Assembly: GCF_003315135.1 (NCBI RefSeq)
Contig: NZ_QNRK01000029.1
Span: forward strand, 1-64,000
Source of the DNA: Roseiarcus fermentans
GTDB lineage: Bacteria; Pseudomonadota; Alphaproteobacteria; Rhizobiales; Beijerinckiaceae
DNA length: 64,000 nucleotides
Reading direction: 5' to 3'
Below are positions 23,608 to 32,297 of the stretch, piece after piece; positions within the stretch are counted from its first letter, which is position 1; every line of letters begins with the position of its first letter. The notes under the pieces are model-generated. The model saw nothing but the letters and a program-made list of their open reading frames with translations. It did no database searches and was not told where the DNA came from. Both the position numbers and the translations under genes were made by a program.

Positions 23608-25050
23608 TCAGAACGGATAGTGCTGCGGCCCCTCGATCGTGATCCAGCGCAGATCGGTGAACTCGGCGATGACGGACCTTCCGCCGAAGCGGCCGTAGCC
23701 GGAGGCTTTGACGCCGCCGAACGGCATTTGCGCTTCGTCTTGCACGGTCGGACCGTTGATGTGGCACATCCCCGATTCGATGCGCTTTGCGACGCCGAGC
23801 GCCCGCTGGATGTCGCGGCTGAAGACCGCGGCGGAGAGCCCGTATTCGGTGTCGTTGGCGACGCGAATCGCTTCATCCTGTCCGCTGACCCTGACGACCG
23901 GCTTCACCGGGCCAAAGGATTCCTCGCGGTAGATGCGCATCTCGGGCGTGACATGGTCGATGATCGTCGCTTCGACGACTGTGCCCTCTCGTTTCCCTCC
24001 GGCGACGACTTTTCCGCCCTTGGCGACGGCGTCCGCGATCAGCTCGTCCATGCGTTCGGCCGCCGATCGATCGACCAGCGAACCCAGCACGACATGGCCG
24101 CGGGGGTCGCCGGCGGGCAGGACGGACGCGCGCTTGGCGAGTTTGGCGACGAAGGCGTCGGCGACGGACGCATCGACGACGATCCGCTCGGTCGACATGC
24201 AGATCTGGCCCTGATTGGCGAAGGCCCCGAAGATGGCGGCGTCGACCGCCGCATCGAGATCGGCGTCGTCCAGCACGACGAGCGGCGCCTTGCCGCCGAG
24301 CTCGAGCAGGACGGGCTTGAGATGCTCGGCCGCGAGTTTCGCAATGATCTTGCCGACCTTCGAGGAGCCGGTGAAGTTGATTCGCTTGACCGCGGGATGG
24401 GCGATCAGCGCGGCGACGACCTCGGGCGCGTCCGCGGGCGCGTTGCAGATCACGTTCACCACGCCCTTCGGGAATCCGGCGTCGTTGAGGGTCTGGACGA
24501 TCAGCCGATGCGTCTCCGGGCATGTTTCCGACGACCGCAGGATCACGGTGTTGCCGCAAGCCAGCGGCGTTGCGATGGCGCGCACGCCGAGAATGACCGG
24601 CGCGTTCCAGGGCGCCATGCCGAGAACGACGCCGGCCGGCTGGCGGATCGCCAGCGACAGAACGCCCGGCTTGTCGGACGGGATCACTTCGCCGGCGATC
24701 TGCGTCGTCAGCGCCGCCGCTTCGCGCAGCATTCCGGCGGCCAGGTGAACGTTGAACCCGGCCCATGGGCCCGTTGCGCCGATTTCCTCGAGCATCGCTT
24801 GCGCGAATTGCGGCACGCGGGTCTCGAGCAGATCGGCCGCCTTGAGGAGCAGCGCGCGCCGCGCGCCTGGCCCGGTCTCGGACCAGGAGGGAAACGCCGC
24901 CGAGGCGGCGGCGACCACCTTCTCCACATCCGCCGGCCCGGCCGCCGCCGCCTCGCAGGCGATCTTCCCGGTGACAGGATCCGCGCGCGTGAACGTTGCG
25001 CCCGACGCAGCGGCGACAGACGCGCCGTCAATGATGAAGTCGACTTTCAT
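23608..25050 (-). CDS. Aldehyde dehydrogenase (aromatic/salicylaldehyde-vanillin type)
   Basis: This encodes a 480-aa NAD(P)-dependent aldehyde dehydrogenase. Motifs in order are PWNAPVILGVRAIATPLACGN (cofactor site), INFTGSSKVGK, the general-base Glu in VLLELGGKAP, the catalytic Cys in FANQGQICMSTER, and ESFGPVKPVV. The overall pattern (PFGGVKASGYGRFGG, EFTDLRWITIE) matches the salicylaldehyde/vanillin/benzaldehyde dehydrogenase group. ATG at 25050 gives MKVDFIIDG. It is the last gene of a run that includes an SDR alcohol dehydrogenase and an ABC importer. It is homologous to 30677-32173 at the other end of the cluster. Probable role: oxidation of an aromatic aldehyde to its acid. Confidence 0.92.
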   Translation of the reverse strand: MKVDFIIDGASVAAASGATFTRADPVTGKIACEAAAAGPADVEKVVAAASAAFPSWSETGPGARRALLLKAADLLETRVPQFAQAMLEEIGATGPWAGFNVHLAAGMLREAAALTTQIAGEVIPSDKPGVLSLAIRQPAGVVLGMAPWNAPVILGVRAIATPLACGNTVILRSSETCPETHRLIVQTLNDAGFPKGVVNVICNAPADAPEVVAALIAHPAVKRINFTGSSKVGKIIAKLAAEHLKPVLLELGGKAPLVVLDDADLDAAVDAAIFGAFANQGQICMSTERIVVDASVADAFVAKLAKRASVLPAGDPRGHVVLGSLVDRSAAERMDELIADAVAKGGKVVAGGKREGTVVEATIIDHVTPEMRIYREESFGPVKPVVRVSGQDEAIRVANDTEYGLSAAVFSRDIQRALGVAKRIESGMCHINGPTVQDEAQMPFGGVKASGYGRFGGRSVIAEFTDLRWITIEGPQHYPF

Positions 25051-25097
25051 GGCTGACCTTGCTGGGTTTGAGTTGACGTTTGGCTGCGCCGAGGCAA

Positions 25098-25883
25098 TCA
25101 GAAGCCGAGCGCCGTCGCGTTGATCGACGCTTCCAGCCCGCCGTCCACCGGCAGGTTGGCGCCGTTGATCCAGCGCGCGCCATCGGAGCACAGGAAGAGC
25201 GCAGCCGGGGCGATGTCCGCGGCCGATCCGGCTCGGCCGACGCGGGCGATGTCGTCGTCGACCCGCGGATCGCCGAACAGCTTGCGGAACTCGGGGAAGA
25301 TCGGCGTCGTAACGGGGCCGGGACTGACCGCGTTGACCCGAAGTCCGCGGCCCCTGAACAGCGGCTGATGCGCCGCCTGCTGGGTCCAGAGCAGCAGCAG
25401 CTCCTTGGACAGGGGATAGCCTTCGCCGTCGGGCACATTGTGCTCGACGAGCAGGGCTGCGATGTCGGGAAAGCCCGGAGCCGCGACAAAGGCCTTGGCG
25501 CGCTCGAGGTTGGCGCGCCAGCCGTATCCCGCGATCGAGGCGACGTTGACGATCGCTCCGCCCTCGCGCAGCCGCGGCGCGACCGCTTCGGTCAGCGCCC
25601 TGAGCCCGTAGAAATTGATCGCCAGCGTCTTCTGCGCGCCCGACACGCCCGACACGCCGGCGACGTTGCACAGGGCGTCGACCCGAGCGGGGAGCGTTTT
25701 CACGACGGCCTCGATCTCCGCCGCCGAGGCGATGTCCAGCCTGACGAACTCGCCCGTCGGGGAAGCCGGCGCATTGACGTCGAGCCCGACCACGTCGGCC
25801 CCGAGCGCCAGCGCGAGCTGACCGATCCGAGCGCCGATTCCGGAAGCGATTCCAGTAACGACAATCGTTTTGCCGAAGAGCAT
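25098..25883 (-). CDS. SDR-family alcohol dehydrogenase, coniferyl-alcohol dehydrogenase-like
   Basis: This encodes a 261-aa short-chain dehydrogenase. The NAD(P)-binding motif is TGIASGIG near residues 10-17, then NVAGVSGVSG, the catalytic Ser region IVNVASIAGYGW and the YPLSK active-site Tyr/Lys. The late VSPGPVTTPIFPEF is also standard. The unusual insert of about 30 residues between Ser and Tyr (AFVAAPGFPDIAALL...) resembles CalA-type coniferyl alcohol dehydrogenases. GGAGG lies 9 nt before the ATG at 25883. It ends 47 bp before the aldehyde dehydrogenase, giving an alcohol-to-aldehyde-to-acid pair. Substrate is inferred. Confidence 0.85.
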   Translation of the reverse strand: MLFGKTIVVTGIASGIGARIGQLALALGADVVGLDVNAPASPTGEFVRLDIASAAEIEAVVKTLPARVDALCNVAGVSGVSGAQKTLAINFYGLRALTEAVAPRLREGGAIVNVASIAGYGWRANLERAKAFVAAPGFPDIAALLVEHNVPDGEGYPLSKELLLLWTQQAAHQPLFRGRGLRVNAVSPGPVTTPIFPEFRKLFGDPRVDDDIARVGRAGSAADIAPAALFLCSDGARWINGANLPVDGGLEASINATALGF

Positions 25884-25887
25884 GTGG

Positions 25888-26937
25888 CTATTTCCTCCGA
25901 GGTTGGGCGGCAAGGCGCGGCGTTTGCGCCGGCGAGGACGAATGCGTCTTGAACCGAAGGCGATAGCCGACCGGGAGCAGACTCAGGCCGTATCGCGCTT
26001 CCACCCAGCCCCACAGGCCGCGCGGCAGAAAGAGCGCGAAGCCGAGCGCAGTGGCGCCGAGGCCGATCAGGTACCAGACCCCGGCGGCGCCGAAGAGCGC
26101 CTCGATGGCGAAGAAGATCACCGCGCCGATCAGGGCCCCTTCGAACGTGCCCAGACCGCCGACGAGGGCCATGAAGATCATGTAAGCGGTCCATTGCGGA
26201 CTGAAGTAGGTCTTCGGCTGGAAGGTGATCGCGTTCGCCAGCCAGAGCGAACCGGCGAGCCCGGCGCCCAGCGCGGCGAGCACAAAGATCAGCCGCTTGG
26301 TCCGCGCGACTTCGACGCCGACGCTCGCGGCGGCTTCTTCGTTGTCGCGGATCGCCTGAATGCCGGCGCCGGTTCGACTGCGCAGCAAGGCGAACAGGAG
26401 CAGCAGCAGGAACGACATTCCGGCGAGCGCCATCCAGTAGGTGTAGGCGTGCCGGGCGAACGCGCCGTACCGGTTGAGCGCGACCAGGGAGGTGCCGGTC
26501 TCGCCCTGGATCAGCGGATCGAGATTGACCAGAAGATGGAAGAGTTCGGCCACCACCCACATGCCGATGGCGAACTCGCCGTCGCGCAGGCGCAGCATGA
26601 AGTAGGAGAGCGGCCAGGAGACGAGGCCGGTCAACGCGGCCGCCGACGCCAGCGCGCCATAAACCGGCATGCCTCCGTCCGCCAGCCGAACGGCGAAATA
26701 GGCGCCCAGGCCGAAGAACGCCTGCTGACCGATCGAGACGAGGCCCGCGTATCCAGCCAACGCGTTCCACATCGTCGCGAGGATGACGTAGACGAACAGC
26801 GTGGTCAGTTTGTCGATCGCATTGTCGGAGAAATAACCAGGTCCCAACGCCAGCGCCGCAATCAGCAGCGCCACCGCGACGACGGACGCGCGGGAAGCCG
26901 TCGTCCAGCGTTCGACCCGGAAGGGCGAAGCGCTCAT
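25888..26937 (-). CDS. livM: Branched-chain-type ABC transporter permease (LivM)
   Basis: This encodes a 349-aa inner-membrane permease with about ten hydrophobic segments. Family signatures are SIGQQAFFGLGAYFA, GIQAIRDNEEAAASVGV (the cytoplasmic coupling loop) and PQWTAYMIFMALVGGLGTFEGALIGA. It forms the channel with LivH. The C-terminus carries an extra Ser/Pro/Arg-rich tail of about 20 residues. The ATG at 26937 overlaps the livH stop by 4 bp (ATGA). The context suggests the HAAT-family importer moves an aromatic compound instead of, or besides, amino acids. Confidence 0.92.
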   Translation of the reverse strand: MSASPFRVERWTTASRASVVAVALLIAALALGPGYFSDNAIDKLTTLFVYVILATMWNALAGYAGLVSIGQQAFFGLGAYFAVRLADGGMPVYGALASAAALTGLVSWPLSYFMLRLRDGEFAIGMWVVAELFHLLVNLDPLIQGETGTSLVALNRYGAFARHAYTYWMALAGMSFLLLLLFALLRSRTGAGIQAIRDNEEAAASVGVEVARTKRLIFVLAALGAGLAGSLWLANAITFQPKTYFSPQWTAYMIFMALVGGLGTFEGALIGAVIFFAIEALFGAAGVWYLIGLGATALGFALFLPRGLWGWVEARYGLSLLPVGYRLRFKTHSSSPAQTPRLAAQPRRK

Positions 26938-27830
26938 CGGGCGCCTCCGATCCAGGCGCGGAGCCGCCCGCCTCGGGCAGCGAGCGTCAGCCGCGCCAGC
27001 ACAACGGCGAGGAACGTCAGATGGCCAGCGATCAGGAAGCCCTGCGGATGCAGTTGCGCCCCTAAACTCTGAGCCACGCCCAGCACGATCCCGCCGATCA
27101 GCGTCCCCCACAGCGAGCCGACGCCGCCGATCACCGCGCTTTCGAAGGCGAACAGGAGCTGCGCGGCGCCCGCATAGGGCGCGAAGGTCGCGCGAACGGC
27201 CATGAAGAAACCGGCGACGCCGACGGTGACCATCGCGATCGACATCGCGACCGCGTTCACGCGGCCGGCGTTGATCCCCAGGAGCCCCACGGTGTCGGGA
27301 TCTTCCGCGGTCGCCCGGATTGCTCGGCCGAGCGGCGTGCGCGTCAGAAAGAGCTGAAGTCCCCCCAGCATCGCGACCGCGGTGACGAAGGTGATGAGCG
27401 CCAGCGTGCCGAGCGAGACGTCGTCGCTGAGATCGAAGCTGTCGTAAGACAGCGATCCGACAAACGGCGCCAGCGAACGGGTGTCGGCGCCGTAGGCCTG
27501 AAAGAGAAGATTGTCGATGACGATCGCGAGACCGAAGGTCGACAGCACCGGCACGAGTCGACCCGACCGCGCGCTCCGCTCGAGAATGGTCTTCTGCAGC
27601 AGCCATCCGAGGATCGCCATGGCCGGAAGCACGGCGACCAGGCCGAGGATCGGCGAGACGCCGAACCGATCGGCGAGCCAGAACAGCGCGTAGGCCGCGA
27701 GCACCGCCAGACTGCCATGGGCGAGGTTGATGATGCGCATGACGCTGAACAGAAACGACAGGCCGCAGGCGATGAGCGCGTAATAGCCGCCGAGCAGGAC
27801 GCCCTGGATGATCTGATTGATCCAGGTCAT
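26934..27830 (-). CDS. livH: Branched-chain-type ABC transporter permease (LivH)
   Basis: This encodes a 298-aa permease with eight or so membrane segments. Signatures are GGYYALIACGLSFLFSVMRIINLAHGSL near the N-terminus, the coupling loop GRAIRATAEDPDTVGLLGIN, and AFESAVIGGVGSLWGTLIGGIVLG. It partners LivM. Start and stop overlap both neighbours by 4 bp, so expression of the transporter is translationally coupled. Confidence 0.93.
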   Translation of the reverse strand: MTWINQIIQGVLLGGYYALIACGLSFLFSVMRIINLAHGSLAVLAAYALFWLADRFGVSPILGLVAVLPAMAILGWLLQKTILERSARSGRLVPVLSTFGLAIVIDNLLFQAYGADTRSLAPFVGSLSYDSFDLSDDVSLGTLALITFVTAVAMLGGLQLFLTRTPLGRAIRATAEDPDTVGLLGINAGRVNAVAMSIAMVTVGVAGFFMAVRATFAPYAGAAQLLFAFESAVIGGVGSLWGTLIGGIVLGVAQSLGAQLHPQGFLIAGHLTFLAVVLARLTLAARGGRLRAWIGGAR

Positions 27831-28549
27831 GAGGCCGCGGCTCTCGTCCCGCCGAGCCCGAAATAGGCGTCGGTCACCTGCTCGCGTGTGAAGTCGCCGG
27901 CGCGCCCGTCGAGGATGATGCGACCCTCCAGCATGCAGATCACGCTGTCGGCGACGCCGAGCGCGCGTTTCAGGTCTTGTTCGACCAGGATGATGGTGGC
28001 GCCCGAGGACATCAGGGCGTTCAACTGGCGGTAGACGCGGTCGACGACGAGCGGCGAGAGGCCGAGCGAGATCTCGTCGAGCAGGAGCAAATCCGGGTTC
28101 GTCATCAGCGCGCGGCCGATCGCGGTCGCCTGTTGCTCGCCGCCGGAGAGGCTCCCGGCGCGGCTCCGCCTTCGTTCCAAAAGGTTGGGAAAGGCCTCGA
28201 ACACCGCCTCCAGCGTCCAGCGGCCGGGTCGTCCCGCCGCGCGCGCCAGCAGCAGGTTCTCCTCGACGGTCATGCGGGCGAACAGCCGGCGGCCCTCGGG
28301 GACCAGGGCGATGCCTGCGGCGGCGCGCTTGTGGGACGGCAGGTTGGTGACGTCTGCGCCGGCAAATTCGATGCGCCCCGCGGCGGCCCGATGGGCCCCG
28401 GCCAGAGTTCGCAGGAGCGTGGTCTTGCCTGCGCCGTTGGCCCCGACGAGCGCCAGCGTCTTGCCCTTTTCGAGCGAGAAGCTCACCCCTCGAACCGCTT
28501 CGAGCAGGCCGTGGCGCGCCGTGAGCCCGCTGATCTCAAGCAGCGCCAT
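27827..28549 (-). CDS. livF: Branched-chain-type ABC transporter ATPase (LivF)
   Basis: This encodes a 240-aa nucleotide-binding subunit. The Walker A is GANGAGKTT near 36-44, the Q-loop region VPEGRRLFARMTVEENL, the signature LSGGEQQ near 136, the Walker B LLLLDEISLGLSP, and the H-loop ILVEQD. The EGRRLF pattern identifies the LivF type. It overlaps livG by 14 bp and livH by 4 bp. Confidence 0.93.
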   Translation of the reverse strand: MALLEISGLTARHGLLEAVRGVSFSLEKGKTLALVGANGAGKTTLLRTLAGAHRAAAGRIEFAGADVTNLPSHKRAAAGIALVPEGRRLFARMTVEENLLLARAAGRPGRWTLEAVFEAFPNLLERRRSRAGSLSGGEQQATAIGRALMTNPDLLLLDEISLGLSPLVVDRVYRQLNALMSSGATIILVEQDLKRALGVADSVICMLEGRIILDGRAGDFTREQVTDAYFGLGGTRAAAS

Positions 28550-29279
28550 GAACGTCCCCGCCGAGATAGGCTTCGACGACGGCGGGGTCCGCCATCACGG
28601 CGCGCGGCTCGCCGTCCGCGATGACGCGCCCCGCATCCATGCAGACCAGACGGTCGACGACCTGCAGAAGGATGTGGACGATATGTTCGATCCAGACGAC
28701 GGCGATCCTTCGGCGGCGCAATTCCTGAATCGCCTCGACCAGTTCGCTCGCTTCGGCGTCGGTGAGCCCGCCGCCGATCTCGTCCAGCAGCAGGAGCCCC
28801 GGGTCGGCCCCGAGCGCGCGCGCCAGTTCGAGGCGCTTGCGGTCGAGCAGTCCGAGCGTTTCGGCGCGCCGATTGGCGACCTCGCTCATGCCGCAGAGGG
28901 CGAGCGCGTCGACGACGCGGTCATAGGCCTCTGCGCGCTTGCAGCGGCCGTTGGCTGCGGCGACGAAGACGTTTTCGAAAACCGTCATGCCGCCGAAAGG
29001 CCGCGGGATCTGGTGAGTCCGGACGATCCCGAGCCGGCAACGCGCCGCGCTGTCGAGCGTCGTCACGTCCCGCTCCCGATACGCGACAGCGCCCGACGAA
29101 GAGGGCTGGGCCCCGGACAGAATGCTGAGCAGCGTCGTCTTGCCGGCTCCGTTGGGCCCGACGATGCCGACGGCTTCGTCATGCGCCACGGAGAAGTCGA
29201 CGCCCTCCAGAACCACAAGCGCTCCGAAGCGCTTGTGGATGTCCCTGGCCGTCAGCAGCATCGTCGTCGGATGGCTCAT
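28536..29279 (-). CDS. livG: Branched-chain-type ABC transporter ATPase (LivG)
   Basis: This encodes a 247-aa nucleotide-binding subunit. The Walker A is GPNGAGKTT; RTHQIPRPFGGMTVFENVFVAA is the LivG-type Q-loop. The helical region has LGLLDRKRLELARALGADP, where the usual LSYGQQR signature is shifted to LGLLDRKRLE, so the C-loop is degenerate. The Walker B is LLLLDEIGGGLTDAE and the switch VVWIEH. One weak and one normal signature (in LivF) is seen in some asymmetric ABC transporters. It is the first transporter gene after the binding protein. Confidence 0.92.
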   Translation of the reverse strand: MSHPTTMLLTARDIHKRFGALVVLEGVDFSVAHDEAVGIVGPNGAGKTTLLSILSGAQPSSSGAVAYRERDVTTLDSAARCRLGIVRTHQIPRPFGGMTVFENVFVAAANGRCKRAEAYDRVVDALALCGMSEVANRRAETLGLLDRKRLELARALGADPGLLLLDEIGGGLTDAEASELVEAIQELRRRRIAVVWIEHIVHILLQVVDRLVCMDAGRVIADGEPRAVMADPAVVEAYLGGDVHGAA

Positions 29280-29297
29280 GCGCTTCGGCTTGCCGGA

Positions 29298-30623
29298 TCA
29301 GCCGTTGAACGGAATGAGCTTGGCCCCGACAGGCACGTTCGGATCCGTCGCGTTTTCCGTCACGACATAATCGAGGCGGAACTTCGAGCCGGCCGGCGCG
29401 CGGATCCACTGGGTGCCGATGATCGGCCCCGGAGAGACGTTCGGAACCGGGCCGGAGGTAAAGTCCACCGGTCCTGCGATGGTCGTCGTCTTCAGCGTCG
29501 AGAGCGCCTTGGCGACCGCGGCTTTGTCCTTCGGGTTGCTGCTCGCCTGCAACGCGGAAGCGCCGGCGTCGAGCAGCGACAGCGTGGCGCCGAGCTGCTG
29601 GGTCCACTGTTTTCCCGACGCTTTTTCATATCCGTCGGCGAGTTCGGCGCCGGAAACGCCGGTGAGCGACGATTTGTAGGGGAAGGCCTTGTGCCAGTAT
29701 GCGGCGCTCGAGATGTTGTAGCCGAGCTGGCCGAGCGCCTCGATGTCGGACGGGAAGAGGCCCGTCTTCGCCGTCTGGCAGATCTTGACCATCTTGGTGT
29801 AGCCCTGCTGGGCCGCCTGGCGCCAGAAGGCGGCAAAATCGGGCGGGATCGGGAAGGTGTTGAAGATTTCGCACCTCTCCTTCTTGAACAGGGCGATTTG
29901 CGCCGAATAGTCGGTGGTCCCGTCTTCGTAGGGGCCCGGGTCGACGATCGTGAAGCCGGCCTTGCCGAGCGCCGGCGCCAGATTGGCGCGGATCGCGTTG
30001 CCGTCGGCGTCGTTGGGATAGAGGACCCCGACCTTCTTGTTGGTCGGTATCAGGTTCCATTGCGAGACGTAGGTCTTGAAGAATTCCCCGCCGCCAAAGC
30101 CGAAATGATAGGTCCACTTGAAGGGCGACGGCGCCCCTGGCTTGGCGCCTCGGCCAAAGTACCAGGCCTCCCAGGGCATCACCGTCGAGAGGCAGGGGAC
30201 GCCTGCGGCTTCGCAAGCGTCCGCCACCGGATTGATGGTCTCGGGGGTGGAGACGGCCAGCATCAGATCGACGCCGTCGCCGTTGATCAGCGACTTCGCC
30301 AATTGCCCGGCGCGAGAGGGGTCGGACTGCGTATCCTGGTCGAGGATCTGCACGTCGTAAGTCTTGTCGCCGACCTTGAGACCGTTCTTCAGCGCCGCAC
30401 GGGCGAGTTCGAGCACATAGCCGTCGGTCTGGCCGAAGCCGCCGAGCGGTCCGGTGCGGGGGCTGATGAAGCCGACCCGCAGCACGTTCTCGGCCGCTGC
30501 GAAGGCGCGCCCGGCGCCGCTCGCCCAGGCAAGGCCTGCGGCGCCCGCGGAAAGCATCAATCCGCGCCGCGACACGGACGGCCCAAGAGCGGCGAGAGAC
30601 ACAGAGTTCAACCCATCAGTCAT
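29298..30623 (-). CDS. ABC transporter substrate-binding protein (LivK/peripla_BP_6 type)
   Basis: This encodes a 441-aa periplasmic binding protein. A twin-arginine signal (SRRGLMLSAGAAGLAWASGAG, cleavage near AFA-AAEN at about residue 43) precedes a type I binding fold starting LRVGFISPRTGPLGGFGQ. The two lobes have DTQSDPSRAGQLAKSLI and KKVGVLYPNDADGNAIRANL. It delivers substrate to LivHMFG. Tat export of such a protein suggests folding before export. Homologs serve amino acids, urea, amides or aromatic acids; flanking aldehyde dehydrogenases favour an aromatic ligand. Confidence 0.9.
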   Translation of the reverse strand: MTDGLNSVSLAALGPSVSRRGLMLSAGAAGLAWASGAGRAFAAAENVLRVGFISPRTGPLGGFGQTDGYVLELARAALKNGLKVGDKTYDVQILDQDTQSDPSRAGQLAKSLINGDGVDLMLAVSTPETINPVADACEAAGVPCLSTVMPWEAWYFGRGAKPGAPSPFKWTYHFGFGGGEFFKTYVSQWNLIPTNKKVGVLYPNDADGNAIRANLAPALGKAGFTIVDPGPYEDGTTDYSAQIALFKKERCEIFNTFPIPPDFAAFWRQAAQQGYTKMVKICQTAKTGLFPSDIEALGQLGYNISSAAYWHKAFPYKSSLTGVSGAELADGYEKASGKQWTQQLGATLSLLDAGASALQASSNPKDKAAVAKALSTLKTTTIAGPVDFTSGPVPNVSPGPIIGTQWIRAPAGSKFRLDYVVTENATDPNVPVGAKLIPFNG

Positions 30624-30676
30624 GGCTTCCTCCCAATTTGCGCCGTCCTTGGCGTCGGCGCCGTTATGGTCATCGT

Positions 30677-32173
30677 TCAGATCGGATAACGGGCCTTGCC
30701 GGAATTGAGGGTGATCCAGCGAAGCTCGGTGAACTCGTGAATTGCGGCCGCGCCGCCGAACCGGCCATAACCCGAAGCCTTGACGCCGCCGAAGGGCATT
30801 TGGGCTTCATCATGCACCGTCGGGCCGTTGACGTGGCAAATGCCGGAATCGATGCGCCGCGCGACAGCGAGCGCCCGGCCCACGTCGCGGCCGAACACCG
30901 CGGCGGACAGTCCGTATTCCGTGTCGTTGGCGACGCGCACCGCCTCGTCGACCCCCGACACGCGCACGATCGCAACGACCGGCCCAAAGGACTCCTCGCT
31001 GTAAACCCGCATCGCCGGGGTGACATGATCCAGCACGGTCGCGTCCATCAACACGCCCGTGGCCGGCCCGCCCACCAGCAAATGGGCGCCCTTGGAAACA
31101 GCGTCTCGGATCAGGGCGTTGACCCGTTCCACCGCCTCGAGGCCGACGAGCGCGCCGAGCGGCGCCTTGGCCTTGCGCGGATCGCCGGCGAGCAATGTCG
31201 CGGCTTTCGCCGCCAGGCGGCGCGCGAATTCGTCGGCGATGCTCTCATCCGCGATCAGCCGCTCCGTCGCCATGCAAATCTGGCCCTGGTTCATGAAGGC
31301 CCCGAACGCCGCCGCCGCAACGGCGTCGTCGAGATCGGCGTCGTCCAGAACGAGGAGCGGAGCCTTGCCGCCGAGTTCCAGGAGCACGGGCTTGAGATGG
31401 CGCGCGGCGAGCTCCGCGACCTGCCGTCCGACCCGGGTGGACCCGGTGAAATTGACCCGGCGGATTGTTGGGTGGGCGATCAACGCCTCGACGATCCGCG
31501 CAGCGTCGGCGGGCGCGTTGCTGACGACATTGACGACGCCCTCGCCGCAACCGGCCGCGTGAAACACCTCGCCGATCAGACGGTGCGTTCGCGGACAGAT
31601 CTCCGAACCCTTGAGAACGACGGTGTTGCCGCACGCCAAGGGCATGGCGGCGGCGCGGACGCCGAGAATGACCGGCGCATTCCAGGGCGCCAGTCCGAGC
31701 ACCACGCCGACCGGTTCCCGAAGCGCCATCGCGATCACGCCCGGCTTGTCGGAGGGGATGATTTCTCCGGTGATCGCAGTCGTCATCGCCGCCGCCTCGC
31801 GCAGCATGGTCGCCGCGAGCGCGACGTTGAACCGGCCCCAAGCCTCGGTCGCTCCGGTCTCCTCGGCCATGGCCTCGCAAAAATCGTCGCCGCGCCGATC
31901 GAGTTCGGCCGCTGCTGCGCTCAGTCGGGCTCGGCGCTCTCCCGGGCCCAGGCCGGACCATCGCGGGAAGGCGGAGGCCGCCGAGGCGGCGGCGGCGTTG
32001 GCGTCGGCGATGCTGGCGGCGGCCGCCCGCGTGGCGCGCTCGCCGGTGACCGGGTTCAGCCGCTCGTAGACGGCGCCGTCGGAACTCGGGAGTTCTCGGC
32101 CATGAACCAGAAGGCCAACCTCGAACAGTGCGACCTCCCTTGTTCGAGGCGGCGGGAACCCGCGGCGCCTCAT
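30677..32173 (-). CDS. Aldehyde dehydrogenase (aromatic/vanillin type), second copy
   Basis: This encodes an aldehyde dehydrogenase of up to 498 aa, homologous over its length to 23608-25050. Motifs are PWNAPVILGVRAAAMPLACGN, VNFTGSTRVGR, LLELGGKAPLLVLDD and the catalytic Cys in NQGQICMATERL. It is the promoter-proximal gene of the cluster. The start is doubtful. The ATG at 32173 has GGGAG touching it with no spacer. Alignment to the paralog begins at LFEVGLLVHG, whose Leu is a CTG at 32128 placed 5 nt after AAGGGAGG, so a CTG start is possible. Confidence 0.9.
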   Translation of the reverse strand: MRRRGFPPPRTREVALFEVGLLVHGRELPSSDGAVYERLNPVTGERATRAAAASIADANAAAASAASAFPRWSGLGPGERRARLSAAAAELDRRGDDFCEAMAEETGATEAWGRFNVALAATMLREAAAMTTAITGEIIPSDKPGVIAMALREPVGVVLGLAPWNAPVILGVRAAAMPLACGNTVVLKGSEICPRTHRLIGEVFHAAGCGEGVVNVVSNAPADAARIVEALIAHPTIRRVNFTGSTRVGRQVAELAARHLKPVLLELGGKAPLLVLDDADLDDAVAAAAFGAFMNQGQICMATERLIADESIADEFARRLAAKAATLLAGDPRKAKAPLGALVGLEAVERVNALIRDAVSKGAHLLVGGPATGVLMDATVLDHVTPAMRVYSEESFGPVVAIVRVSGVDEAVRVANDTEYGLSAAVFGRDVGRALAVARRIDSGICHVNGPTVHDEAQMPFGGVKASGYGRFGGAAAIHEFTELRWITLNSGKARYPI

Positions 32174-32297
32174 CTCCCGGAATTTGTCGGCCTTTTTTCC
32201 GGTTCCCGTCCATTAGACGGACGCGCATCCTGCTTCACAATGGACATTTATCCAATTTTCTTGCACTTCTCTCGAGACACGCTACACGCGACGGCGC
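32174..32297. promoter_or_regulatory. Divergent promoter region of the catabolic cluster
   Basis: This 124-bp spacer separates the aldehyde dehydrogenase from the AraC regulator. An AT-rich stretch around 32237-32275 holds small inverted repeats (GTCCATTAGACGGAC and TGGACATTTATCCA). These are reasonable regulator sites, but no clear -35/-10 pair stands out. Confidence 0.4.

Noticed and set aside
22906-25056. 716-codon plus-strand frame over lipoprotein 2 and the aldehyde dehydrogenase
   Set aside because: Antisense to a clear aldehyde dehydrogenase and rich in Arg/Gly/Asp without domain content.
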